Notes: generated by a model from the letters alone, not told the origin. Shown: positions 35,977 through 44,120, counted from the first letter of the stretch. The stretch is DNA of 50,020 nucleotides from Fluviicola sp. (GCA_002734085.1 NVXV01000013.1:57354-107373); one strand, 5' to 3'. Translations and numbers: made by a program.

Positions 35977-36243
35977 CTAGTTTGTTACTGTTTCGCCTAT
36001 TCCTGTGTTAGTCAATTTACTATTTAAAATAAATTTCGAATTAGGACTACCTGTTGCAATGCAAAAATATTTTTCTTTATCATCAAAATATTTTTTAGCT
36101 AATTCTAATGAGTCAATAACAGTAAAGCCTATAAAATTGTCTTTAGAATTTTTAGAATCATCAAAAAATACAATATTAACTTCTACTTCTTTAAAGCAAA
36201 GTAATAAGTCTTTAGCATGTCCAGAAGCCCCCGCTATTAACAT
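35977..36243 (-). CDS. Truncated PglD/VioB-like N-terminal domain
   Basis: This 88-residue frame starts MLIAGASGHAKDLLLCF and continues IVFFDDSKNS and CIATGSPNSKFIL. This is the small Rossmann-like sugar-nucleotide-binding domain found at the N-terminus of PglD/VioB-type 4-N-acetyltransferases (normally about 200 residues). The left-handed beta-helix half that carries the acetyl-CoA site is missing. After residue 80 the frame ends, and the formyltransferase begins 11 bp later. It overlaps the aminotransferase stop by 7 bp, so translation may still be coupled. It could be a remnant or a stand-alone binding domain. Confidence 0.7.
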   Translation of the reverse strand: MLIAGASGHAKDLLLCFKEVEVNIVFFDDSKNSKDNFIGFTVIDSLELAKKYFDDKEKYFCIATGSPNSKFILNSKLTNTGIGETVTN

Positions 36244-37328
36244 AAGGAATTATTATTTTGTGCTTTGAGTAATAATCGACAAATCATATCCTGTTCTTCA
36301 ATGCTCAGACCTACATAAATAGGAAGACATAAAATTCTATGAGAAATAAATTTGGCATTAGGTGTTTCATTATTTTTCACATAATCTAGCTCACTTAAAA
36401 GAGGGAAGAAATATCTTCTAGAATAAATTTCGTGTGCTTCTAATTCACTCTTTGCTTTAAGGGCAGCCTTTTCGCTCTCGAAGACAACAGGGTAGTATGA
36501 ATGATTATAGACACTTTCTTTATTTATCTCTTGATGTTGAATATCTAACTCTTTAAGTATAGAGTTATAGTAAGCGTATTGTGTCTTTCTTGAAAGTAAT
36601 ATCATGTCGGCATCCTCCAATACAGCTAAACCCATGGCCGCATGAAACTCAGAGTTTTTACCGTTAATTCCAACACCACTAAAAACCTCTGGACCATTGT
36701 GTCCAAAGTTTCGCATTAAAGACATTTCATCAATTAATTTTTTATTTCTAGTTACTAATGCACCACCTTCAACTGAATGTATCAATTTGGTAGCATGTAA
36801 ACTTAATGTACTTATGTCTCCAAAATCTAAAATACTCTTTCCCCTATATTGGGTTCCAAAGCAGTGAGAGGCATCATATATGACTTTTAAATCGAATTTT
36901 TGTGCAATACATTCTATTGATTCAATATCACAAGGATTACCAAAGCAATGAGTTGCTAGAATAGCTGTTGTTCCGTCTGTAATAGCACGCTCAATACTAT
37001 TTGGGTCAATGTTAAATGTTTTTGGGTCGATATCTACAAAAACGGGTTCACATCCTTCCCAAACCAAACTAGACGTTGTTGCCACATAAGAAAAAGGTGT
37101 GGTGATTACTTCATTTTTTATACCTAATACTTTTAAAGCAATTTGAAGCGCAATAGTTCCGTTGGATACATAAAGTAAGTGGTTAACCTTTAAATATTCT
37201 TTTAACTTTAACTCATATTCGTTTACTAAGGGGCCATTATTGGTAAGCCACTGTCTATACCAAATACCGTCTAAATATTTTTGATATTTTTTTTTACTTG
37301 GAAGATATGGCTTTGTTACAGGAATCAT
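36237..37328 (-). CDS. VioA-like dTDP-4-keto-6-deoxyglucose 4-aminotransferase
   Basis: This 363-residue DegT-family PLP enzyme starts MIPVTKPYLPSKKKYQKYLD and has GIWYRQWLTNNGPL, a common opening of VioA. The PLP Lys is K181 in SLHATKLIHSVEGGALV; YDASHCFG precedes it. In the known pathway VioA makes dTDP-4-amino-4,6-dideoxy-D-glucose (dTDP-Qui4N). The following two genes, a truncated acetyltransferase-like domain and a VioF-type formyltransferase, fit a route to dTDP-Qui4NFo. The assignment to the VioA branch is by remembered sequence resemblance and context. Confidence 0.82.
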   Translation of the reverse strand: MIPVTKPYLPSKKKYQKYLDGIWYRQWLTNNGPLVNEYELKLKEYLKVNHLLYVSNGTIALQIALKVLGIKNEVITTPFSYVATTSSLVWEGCEPVFVDIDPKTFNIDPNSIERAITDGTTAILATHCFGNPCDIESIECIAQKFDLKVIYDASHCFGTQYRGKSILDFGDISTLSLHATKLIHSVEGGALVTRNKKLIDEMSLMRNFGHNGPEVFSGVGINGKNSEFHAAMGLAVLEDADMILLSRKTQYAYYNSILKELDIQHQEINKESVYNHSYYPVVFESEKAALKAKSELEAHEIYSRRYFFPLLSELDYVKNNETPNAKFISHRILCLPIYVGLSIEEQDMICRLLLKAQNNNSLC

Positions 37329-37420
37329 GAGACAGTCATTTTATTATTTTCATATTTGTAGTATTCACTTAAATAAATTTAAGATAAATATCAAAATAGT
37401 TTTGAATTAGTGATTGAATA

Positions 37421-39799
37421 TTAGGTTTTTTTGAAAATCTCCCACCATTTTTTTGGACGAACAACACCGTATCCATAGCCGTATCCATAACCGTATCCAT
37501 AACCGTATCCTTGAGTAAATTTATGTAGAACACCATTAAGAACTATAGCCATATTACTCAACTTCTTGTCTTGATAGATTTCTTTAGGTAAACTTAACAT
37601 TCGTTTGTCAAGATATTCAGCTTTAACAACATATAAAAAAGCGTCTCCATATTCTTTCAATAGTAAAGTGTCAGTTACCATTCCCATTGGTGCAGTATCA
37701 ACAATTATATAATCGTACTTAGCTCTTAGTTCAACGAATAGTTCATTAACTTTTGAGGTTAATAGTAGCTCTGATGGATTTGGAGGAATAGCTCCAGAAG
37801 GTAATATATCAAGGTTTTCGTTAGATTCACTCCTAAGAATATAATTATTAATTGGTTTAGAATCATCTATTAGGTAATTAGTTACACCTGGTTTATCTTC
37901 TAATTCCAAATACTCTAGTAATTTCGGTGCACGTAAGTCCATTCCAAGAATAAGTGTCTTTTTTCCTGTCAAAGCAAATGACATAGCTAGATTTATTGCA
38001 ACAAAAGTTTTGCCTTCTTTAGCTATAGTAGAAGTCACAAACAATATTTTGCCTAACTGCTGATTGTTTTTTTCGTTGAGCAAAAAATGAGCATTTGTTC
38101 GTAGCATTCTAAATGATTCTGCGATGTTAGATTTTTCACTAGCAGATATAACTAAGCTTCCTTGGCCTTTTTCAGCTTGAGGAATAGTTCCCAACGATGG
38201 TAGTTCTTCATTTTCTATATCCGTTAAAGAATGAATTTTAGTATCAAGGGTTTTAATTATAAAAATAATTCCAATACTTAATAAAAATCCTATTACAAAT
38301 GAGCCTATATAAATGTCTAAATCGGCTGGAGTAACTGATCCAGTGATGTGTGCATGATCTACAATCTTAGCATTTGCCACGTTAGCCGCTAATGTGATTG
38401 CAGCTTCTTCCCTTTTTTCTAATAAATAGATATACAATTCTTCTTTGATTTGTTGCTGACGCATGATATCTCTATAAATTCTTTCGTATTCAGGGATTTT
38501 ATTAATTCGTGAATTTACCTTTTGTTCTTGTCTCTGTAACGATTTCAATTGTATACTGTTGATTTCTAGTGAATTTGATAAGCTGTTTCGCAGAGATTTT
38601 CGAATTTCTTCAATTTGTTGCTTTAGGTTAATACTTCTAGGGTGGTCAGGACCTGAAAATGTCAGTGCTCTTCCTTTTTCCAAAATCAGATTATTGTATT
38701 TTTCAATCAACTGACTAGTAGCAAAATCCTCTAAACCAAGATTTGCAGGGAGTAATTGAAATGCTGTTGTATCTCCTTTCAAGTAATCCAAAACAAACTT
38801 TGCTAACTCGACCTGAGTGCTTAATTGAACAATTTCGCGTGTAATTTCAGATTCATTTTCTAGAAATATTTCAGATTCAATTGGGATATCAACAATTCCC
38901 CGTTGTGTTTTAAACTTTTTCACACTATCCTCAACATTTCCTAATTCCACGGTGATTAGACGCATGCGGTCATTAATGAAGTCTACAGTATTAGCAGCAA
39001 CTCTATTTTTATCAGCTATTGCGTCCAAGTTATATTGATCCATCAGTTCATCTAAAAAATCAATAGCAAGCTGTGGTGATTCATCACGAAAACTTAAGTT
39101 GATTGAGTTTGATTTTTTATTAACAGGTTGAGCTTTTAGTCGTGGTAAAAATGTACCTGTGGCAAATTTAGAAGGTCGAAATCGGACATTAAAAATTCTT
39201 CCTTTGAAAATATCTTTACGTAAATCATTGATTTTAAAATAGATACTATCTGTTAGGTAATAAGGTTCATTGAAATGCACTTTTTTATTAATTTCAGACT
39301 CATTGTATGAGGAGATCAAAAATTCATCCTCCGACAATATTTCTATAATCAAGTCAACAGAAGATTGTAAATTATTAGCATGGAATTTGAATGGTTTCCG
39401 GTCTCCATAAAGTGGTTTACGTGTAAGTCCAGTTTTTCCACCAACAGAATAATAAGTAATATTAAGGTTTTTTTCTTCTACAACTTTTTGAACTAATTTT
39501 CTGCTAAGTATTATTACTATTTGATCGTCAACAGTTCCTCCGCTTTGATCAAAAATTCCTAAATCCTCAAATGCAGCTAACTCACTTATTTTACTTGACC
39601 CTTTTTTATCAGTATTTACTAATATCGTTGCTTTTGATTCATATACGGGGATTTTATAACGTATATAGAAATAACCTAAGATACAACTCAATAAAGTTAT
39701 GACAAGAATGATTCTCCACCTTCTTAAATAAGGGGAAATCAAGTCTTTAATGTTATGTTCTTTGTGTTCTACTAACGAACTATGAGGATTATCTGACAT
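37421..39799 (-). CDS. wzc: Wzc-like polysaccharide co-polymerase and BY-kinase with Gly-Tyr tail
   Basis: The protein has 792 residues. A Wzz-type domain starts with a membrane segment (residues 28-48), contains a long coiled periplasmic part (to about 490), and ends with a second membrane segment (about 496-516). The cytoplasmic kinase has Walker A TSTIAKEGKTFVAINL (590-605), Walker A' ILGMDLRAPKL (617-627) and Walker B YIIVDTAPMG (697-706). The Tyr-rich tail is seven alternating Gly-Tyr pairs at 764-778, encoded by near-perfect 12-bp DNA repeats (37466-37510). Known Wzc proteins control chain length and export by cycles of autophosphorylation in this tail. It starts 1 bp after the wza stop. 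Confidence 0.93.
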   Translation of the reverse strand: MSDNPHSSLVEHKEHNIKDLISPYLRRWRIILVITLLSCILGYFYIRYKIPVYESKATILVNTDKKGSSKISELAAFEDLGIFDQSGGTVDDQIVIILSRKLVQKVVEEKNLNITYYSVGGKTGLTRKPLYGDRKPFKFHANNLQSSVDLIIEILSEDEFLISSYNESEINKKVHFNEPYYLTDSIYFKINDLRKDIFKGRIFNVRFRPSKFATGTFLPRLKAQPVNKKSNSINLSFRDESPQLAIDFLDELMDQYNLDAIADKNRVAANTVDFINDRMRLITVELGNVEDSVKKFKTQRGIVDIPIESEIFLENESEITREIVQLSTQVELAKFVLDYLKGDTTAFQLLPANLGLEDFATSQLIEKYNNLILEKGRALTFSGPDHPRSINLKQQIEEIRKSLRNSLSNSLEINSIQLKSLQRQEQKVNSRINKIPEYERIYRDIMRQQQIKEELYIYLLEKREEAAITLAANVANAKIVDHAHITGSVTPADLDIYIGSFVIGFLLSIGIIFIIKTLDTKIHSLTDIENEELPSLGTIPQAEKGQGSLVISASEKSNIAESFRMLRTNAHFLLNEKNNQQLGKILFVTSTIAKEGKTFVAINLAMSFALTGKKTLILGMDLRAPKLLEYLELEDKPGVTNYLIDDSKPINNYILRSESNENLDILPSGAIPPNPSELLLTSKVNELFVELRAKYDYIIVDTAPMGMVTDTLLLKEYGDAFLYVVKAEYLDKRMLSLPKEIYQDKKLSNMAIVLNGVLHKFTQGYGYGYGYGYGYGYGVVRPKKWWEIFKKT
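37466..37510 (-). repeat. 12-bp tandem repeat encoding the Gly-Tyr tail of Wzc
   Basis: Unit CCGTATCCATAA on the plus strand (with one A/G difference) repeats nearly four times and encodes GY-GY per unit on the minus strand. It is in-frame, so changes in copy number would add or remove two Tyr residues each. Confidence 0.8.
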
Positions 39800-39800
39800 A

Positions 39801-40580
39801 TTAATTTGTAATTAAAACAATAGTGGTTAATATAAGTGATGTAACAGAAATCAATACACTGTAGACAGGACTATATTTTGATGCGTTTATTCTGGCCTGA
39901 TTTGGTTCTACATATACTATATCGTTTTGTTCAAGAAAAAAAACGGGGCTATTAAAAATATCATCATTTGTGAGGTCCACTCTAAAGTTTTTTCTGACTC
40001 CATCTCTCTCACGTATAACCAAAATATTGTTGCGCTTTGCTGTTATTTGAAGATCACCTGCTACCCCTATAGCTTGGATTAAAGTAATTTTATCGTTAGT
40101 AATATTGAAAGTTCCGGGTGTGACTACATCTCCTAATACTGTAACTTTGAAATTTCTCAAACGAATGCTTACTACCGGAGTTTCTATATATACTTTTAAG
40201 AGTCTCGTTAGTTCTTGTGTTAGTTGTAACTGTGATTTTCCAGCTGCTTTAATTTTACCTATTAAAGGAAAATTAATAGTACCATCATCTAGTATTTTAT
40301 AACCTAAAGTTTGAGGGTTATCACTTAAGTAGTTGCCAGTTGGGTTTTCACCTGCAACTTTTTTCATATTAAAGTACTCTAATAATTCGGGATCTGCCCC
40401 TAATACATTTATATCTAAAAAATCTCCTACTTTATATATTAATTGGAAGTCGGGATAAGATAGATCTGTTGTATCAGATTCTATGTTTTGAAAGTAAACC
40501 ATTTTTTTTCTACTAGCACAACTTGTGGTTGACAAGGCGATTAATGTTATAATGGCTAAATAAATATGTAATTTTTTCAT
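39801..40580 (-). CDS. wza: Wza-like polysaccharide export lipoprotein
   Basis: This 259-residue protein has a lipoprotein signal peptide with lipobox LSTTSC (Cys21), followed by a Poly_export domain (VGDFLDINVLGADPELLEYF) and a SLBB-like domain (FKVTVLGDVVTPGTFNI). FLEQNDIVYVEPNQARINASKY follows, and a C-terminal hydrophobic stretch ends the protein. It would form the outer-membrane exit channel, partnering Wzc encoded immediately downstream. It is short compared with E. coli Wza (379), as is usual in Bacteroidota. The gap to the isomerase gene upstream is 30 bp. Confidence 0.92.
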   Translation of the reverse strand: MKKLHIYLAIITLIALSTTSCASRKKMVYFQNIESDTTDLSYPDFQLIYKVGDFLDINVLGADPELLEYFNMKKVAGENPTGNYLSDNPQTLGYKILDDGTINFPLIGKIKAAGKSQLQLTQELTRLLKVYIETPVVSIRLRNFKVTVLGDVVTPGTFNITNDKITLIQAIGVAGDLQITAKRNNILVIRERDGVRKNFRVDLTNDDIFNSPVFFLEQNDIVYVEPNQARINASKYSPVYSVLISVTSLILTTIVLITN

Positions 40581-40610
40581 AAAAAATTTGTTTAACTAAG
40601 TAAAGTAAAA

Positions 40611-41591
40611 TTAGTCATTCTGTAAAACAACTTTTAAATCTTCAATAACTGAAATATCCAAGGCATCAAGCCCTTTTGTTTTTGCTATTTCAACTGATAG
40701 TATGTCGACAAAATAAATGATTTCTAAACTATTTAATATGAGATTATTGTTATTTGAAAGAAAATTGAATATATAATTTGTTTTTTCTTTAATTATTCTC
40801 TCTACATACTTTAATCGCTTAATATTTTGCGTTGAGACCTGATCATGAAGTAAGAATAGTGCAGCATTAAATTGTGTTCCACCAGCCCAACCAACTAATT
40901 CATTATGATTCATTTCAGGAATAATATGATAGGTACAGAGCATTTTAGAGTTTTCATTAATCTGTTGTCGGGCACGAATAGCTACAGATTCCATTTGAGC
41001 ATCTGTATAAATCATGATATGTTTATTATGAATTTTTTTCGCAATTTTCTTTGCCCTTTGTTGAATTTCTTTTTGCTGAATTGACAACCAATTACTTGCT
41101 AGCTCTATTTCTTTTAATAAATTAACTTGTAGTATATTGGATTTTTGGAGAATATAGATTATTTGAACGATTAACATTGGTAAGGCGGCCCTTGGAGGTA
41201 GTCCGGCAGTCAAAGTAATACAATTTAATTTTTTATCATTACAAATTTCGGATAAAAGTCCTCCAGATGTTATACCCACTACAATAGCATTCTTGTTAAT
41301 AGCCTCTTGAGTAGCGGTAATTGTTTCTTCCGTATTTCCAGAATAAGAGCACGCAATAAACAAAGTGTGTTTATTTACGTAGGAAGGAATGTTGTATCTT
41401 TGGATTATACTAATCGGTACATTAATTTTATCATACAACCAGTCATAAATTAATCGTCCTCCAAATCCTGATCCACCCATACCACATATCACTATGTTTT
41501 GAATGTTTTTGTTTGTATTCAATGAACATTTTTTTGCTATTTGTATACCTTCCAACAATAGACTTGGAAATTGTTTTACTAATTCTTCCAT
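40611..41591 (-). CDS. Bifunctional phosphoglucose/phosphomannose isomerase family
   Basis: This 326-residue SIS-domain protein has VICGMGGSGFGGRLIYDWL, LFIACSYSGNTEETITA, a TAGLPPRAALPMLIVQ segment and EMNHNELVGWAG, all typical of the archaeal/bacterial bifunctional PGI/PMI family. It interconverts fructose-6-P with glucose-6-P or mannose-6-P. In this locus it could supply mannose-6-P for GDP-mannose, the substrate of Gmd, though PMM and ManC are not seen here. Placement between APS kinase and wza suggests it belongs to the polysaccharide operon. A possible promoter (TATTTTTG on the minus strand) lies upstream. Confidence 0.87.
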   Translation of the reverse strand: MEELVKQFPSLLLEGIQIAKKCSLNTNKNIQNIVICGMGGSGFGGRLIYDWLYDKINVPISIIQRYNIPSYVNKHTLFIACSYSGNTEETITATQEAINKNAIVVGITSGGLLSEICNDKKLNCITLTAGLPPRAALPMLIVQIIYILQKSNILQVNLLKEIELASNWLSIQQKEIQQRAKKIAKKIHNKHIMIYTDAQMESVAIRARQQINENSKMLCTYHIIPEMNHNELVGWAGGTQFNAALFLLHDQVSTQNIKRLKYVERIIKEKTNYIFNFLSNNNNLILNSLEIIYFVDILSVEIAKTKGLDALDISVIEDLKVVLQND

Positions 41592-41629
41592 GTTTAATAT
41601 GTCATTCTTGCCTTTTCAAAAAGAGTCAA

Positions 41630-41637
41630 CAAAAATA
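41630..41637 (-). promoter_or_regulatory. Possible -7 box upstream of the isomerase gene
   Basis: The minus-strand TATTTTTG matches TAnnTTTG and lies 38 bp before the ATG at 41591, in the 67-bp gap after the APS kinase gene. No TTG at the proper distance was seen, so this is tentative. Confidence 0.3.
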
Positions 41638-41658
41638 TCGATTAATTATTCTTAAACT

Positions 41659-42249
41659 CTAGTTTTTTGCAATTCTATGTTCAACCTCCATTAAAATATT
41701 TCTCAAAGAATCATCCAAAGACCATTTCGAATTATCAATCCTTAAATCAGCCCTATTAGGTGCTTCATAAGGGGCGGAAATCCCTGTGAAATTTTCTATT
41801 TCACCTTTTCTTGCTTTTGCGTAAAGTCCTTTAACATCACGCTCTTCACATATTCCTAAAGGTGTGTCTACGAATATTTCAAAGTAATGATTCGCACCAA
41901 CAGTCTTTTGTAGCTTTAGACGATCTTCTCTATAGGGCGAGATGAATGCTCCAATAACAATAAGACCTGCATCTAACATTAACTTTGCCACTTCGCCAAC
42001 CCTTCTTAGGTTTTCTTTTCGTCCTTCGGGAGTAAATCCTAAATCTTTATTTAATCCTGAACGAATACAATCGCCGTCTAGACTAAATGTATGATATCCC
42101 TTTTCAAATAATTTTACATCTAAATTTTTCGCCAAAGTAGATTTTCCACAACCTGATAACCCGGTGAACCAAATTAATAAGGGTTTTTGATTTTTTTGGG
42201 TTGCTCGTTGAGTGGGGGTTATTATATAATCTTCGTGGGGGATGTTCAC
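41659..42249 (-). CDS. cysC: Adenylylsulfate (APS) kinase
   Basis: This 196-residue protein is a typical CysC: P-loop GLSGCGKST (30-38), LDGDCIRSGLNKDLGF with DGD, RRVGEVAKLMLDAGLIVIGAFISPYREDR (read in parts), and FTGISAPYEAPNRADL. It phosphorylates APS to PAPS, the sulfate donor for sulfotransferases. Placement inside the polysaccharide operon, without CysD/CysN or assimilation genes, fits a role in glycan sulfation, but no sulfotransferase is present in the window. The start codon is GTG at 42249, with no better in-frame ATG. Confidence 0.92.
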   Translation of the reverse strand: MNIPHEDYIITPTQRATQKNQKPLLIWFTGLSGCGKSTLAKNLDVKLFEKGYHTFSLDGDCIRSGLNKDLGFTPEGRKENLRRVGEVAKLMLDAGLIVIGAFISPYREDRLKLQKTVGANHYFEIFVDTPLGICEERDVKGLYAKARKGEIENFTGISAPYEAPNRADLRIDNSKWSLDDSLRNILMEVEHRIAKN

Positions 42250-42256
42250 TGTTTTT

Positions 42257-42268
42257 GTTTAGTTGTTT
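42257..42268. repeat. Left arm of a 12-bp inverted repeat flanking the second IVP gene
   Basis: GTTTAGTTGTTT is the exact reverse complement of 42646-42657. It lies 3 bp past the stop codon of the IVP gene (42272) and 8 bp before the cysC start. Confidence 0.6.
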
Positions 42269-42271
42269 GGG

Positions 42272-42634
42272 TTAGCGTTTGGTTGTTGCGTTTTTTAGTG
42301 CGTTTAGTTTGTTTGATATGCTTTCTATTTTGATTCTAATTTTGTCTTTGTTTTCTATTGTCATAAAACTTAATTCCGCGCTTATTATTGTTTGACTGAG
42401 TACTTCCATTAAACTGCTATATGCAATACTATAAAATCTAGCTTGATCATTTTTTGTCGTTCTATTCGCTCCTTCTGCAATGTTTGAAGATACTGATATC
42501 GTAGCCCTTCTAATTTGATTCGTTAATCCATATTTTTCTTCATCAAGAAAAGATTGAGTTATTCTATAGATCAAAACAGCAAAATCCTTTGCTTCTTGCC
42601 AAACCAATAATTTCTCAAACCCATATTCCCTCAT
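42272..42634 (-). CDS. Four-helix-bundle protein of the IVP/S23 family (second copy)
   Basis: This 120-residue protein is a clear member: YGFEKLLVWQEAKDFAVLIYRIT, then GLTNQIRRATISVSSNIAEGANR (both read in parts) and FYSIAYSSLMEVLSQ. The QIRRATISVSSNIAEGA phrase is the family hallmark. It differs much from the copy at 21695, so the two are separate acquisitions rather than one duplicated gene. A 12-bp exact inverted repeat brackets it (42257-42268 and 42646-42657). It lies between cysC and the UDP-HexNAc epimerase gene and has no evident role in sugar synthesis. Confidence 0.9.
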   Translation of the reverse strand: MREYGFEKLLVWQEAKDFAVLIYRITQSFLDEEKYGLTNQIRRATISVSSNIAEGANRTTKNDQARFYSIAYSSLMEVLSQTIISAELSFMTIENKDKIRIKIESISNKLNALKNATTKR

Positions 42635-42645
42635 AAAAATCTTCT

Positions 42646-42657
42646 AAACAACTAAAC
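42646..42657. repeat. Right arm of the 12-bp inverted repeat flanking the second IVP gene
   Basis: AAACAACTAAAC pairs exactly with 42257-42268. It lies 11 bp upstream of the IVP ATG, followed by a C-rich and T-rich low-complexity stretch up to 42688. Confidence 0.6.
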
Positions 42658-42689
42658 CCTTCTCAACCCCCTCAACCTCTCAACCCCAC

Positions 42690-43802
42690 CTAAACCAAAC
42701 TCCTATAATACCACTCACATGCCTTAGCAAACCCTTCTGGTGCACTATATTTCGGTTTATACCCCAAAATCATTTGTGCTTTCACAATACTCGCTTGAGA
42801 ATGTGGAATATCCCCTGGTCTTATGGGGCCGTGTGTTGGTTTAATGTCAGCTATTTTAGGATCATGGTGAGCAAGTTCTTTTTTAAGTGATTCACATAGT
42901 TCTAAGAGGTTGGTGTTTCCGCCGTAGGCTACATTGAAGACTTCTGAGAAAGCGGTTGTCTCGGCACTATAGTGACGTTCCGTTTCACTCGAGTCACGAT
43001 CACTCGACAATCTTTCGTCTTCGTTTTTATTCGCATTGAAGTACTTGTGGTTATCTAGGTCTTCGTTGTAATAGTCGTGTTGTCGTTTTATGATTTGTTC
43101 TGTTGGAGTGAGCATTGCTCTTTCGTTGGCTTGTATGACGTTTTCGATAAAAGTGAAGTCCCTTGAATAAGAACCGTCACCGTTTATTGTTGGAGACTCG
43201 TGATTTATCAGTTGTTTTACCCATAATGGAATTACAGCTGCGTAGGCCCCATCGGGAGTTTGTCTTTTTCCGAACACATTGAAATATCTAAGTCCGATGC
43301 ACTGCATGTTGTATGTCTTGGCAAAGACGTCCGCATATAATTCGTTTACATACTTTGTGATCGCGTAAGGGGAGAGGGGTTTTCCAATTTCCTCTTCGAT
43401 CTTTGGTAATTTTTTTGAGTCGCCATAAGTGGAAGAACTCGCAGCATAGACAAAACGCTTTACCTTCTGATCTCTGGCAGCAACTAACATATTTAGAAAG
43501 CCATTATTATTGACATCATTCGTAGTTATTGGATCTTTAATAGATCTTGGCACTGAACCAAGCGCTGCTTCGTGTAATATGTAGTCGATTCCTTTACACG
43601 ATTTTTGACAAGTTTCTAAATCACGAATATCTCCTTCGATAAATTCGAAGTTGTGATTCTCTAGAAAGGGTTCAATATTGTGTTTAAATCCTGTAGCGAA
43701 ATTGTCTAAAGCCCGAACATAGAATCCTTGTCCAAGAAAATGCTCCACTAGATTTGATCCGATAAATCCAGCGGCTCCTGTTATTAGTATTTTATTATTC
43801 AC
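42690..43802 (-). CDS. WbpP/Gne-like UDP-HexNAc C4-epimerase with an inserted segment
   Basis: This 370-residue extended SDR enzyme has TGAAGFIGSN (8-17), AASSSTYGD, SPYAITK with Tyr146 and Lys150, and RYFNVFGKRQTPDGAYAAVIP. This matches the WbpP/TviC branch that interconverts UDP-GlcNAc and UDP-GalNAc or their uronic acids. Between ENVIQAN (about 220-226) and EVFNVAYGG (287-295) there are about 60 residues, where I recall only about 12-15 in the family. The extra 45 or so residues (about 236-283) are charged and hydrophilic. The start codon is GTG at 43802. It is the first gene of the minus-strand biosynthetic block, after a 563-bp non-coding stretch. Confidence 0.87.
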   Translation of the reverse strand: MNNKILITGAAGFIGSNLVEHFLGQGFYVRALDNFATGFKHNIEPFLENHNFEFIEGDIRDLETCQKSCKGIDYILHEAALGSVPRSIKDPITTNDVNNNGFLNMLVAARDQKVKRFVYAASSSTYGDSKKLPKIEEEIGKPLSPYAITKYVNELYADVFAKTYNMQCIGLRYFNVFGKRQTPDGAYAAVIPLWVKQLINHESPTINGDGSYSRDFTFIENVIQANERAMLTPTEQIIKRQHDYYNEDLDNHKYFNANKNEDERLSSDRDSSETERHYSAETTAFSEVFNVAYGGNTNLLELCESLKKELAHHDPKIADIKPTHGPIRPGDIPHSQASIVKAQMILGYKPKYSAPEGFAKACEWYYRSLV

Positions 43803-43841
43803 TGATTAGTATTTTTTTTGTTCGCGGTCGCTCATTTTGGT

Positions 43842-43985
43842 TGTCCACAGATTTATAGGATTGTTTTATTCGTGGTTGCTCACATGTGTGGGCAACCATG
43901 AAGCCTAACTTACGCCCTATAATTCCACAAATCTATAGACTGATTCACGCCCTGCAATCCCATTAATCTGAGAAATCTGTGGACA
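43842..43985. repeat. 144-bp segment bounded by 13-bp inverted repeats
   Basis: TGTCCACAGATTT at 43842-43854 is exactly inverted at 43973-43985. Inside are a hairpin TGGTTGC...GCAACCA (43873-43898) and imperfect direct repeats (TCCACAGATTTATAG near 43844 and TCCACAAATCTATAG near 43924). It looks like a short palindromic or MITE-like repeat with no coding capacity. The adjoining 43986-44120 has further short stem-loops (44006-44016 and 44025-44038) but no gene. Confidence 0.6.
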
Positions 43986-44120
43986 GATCTACACGCTACA
44001 ATGTAAGGCTTCGCCTATGCAACTCACAGGAACCTGTGTTACAAAATCGACGTATTCACTGCAAATTTTATCACAGCGTCAGCAAATTTAGCATTTACAT
44101 TAGATTACACAGTCTCTTTA

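Noticed and set aside
35977-36243. The short PglD-like gene as a frameshifted full-length acetyltransferase
   Set aside because: Only 11 bp separate its stop from the next gene, and no hexapeptide-repeat sequence was seen nearby in any frame, so the second domain is absent rather than frameshifted.
37466-37510. Short tandem repeats that might suggest a CRISPR or regulatory array
   Set aside because: The repeats are in-frame codons of the Wzc tail, with no spacers and no cas genes.
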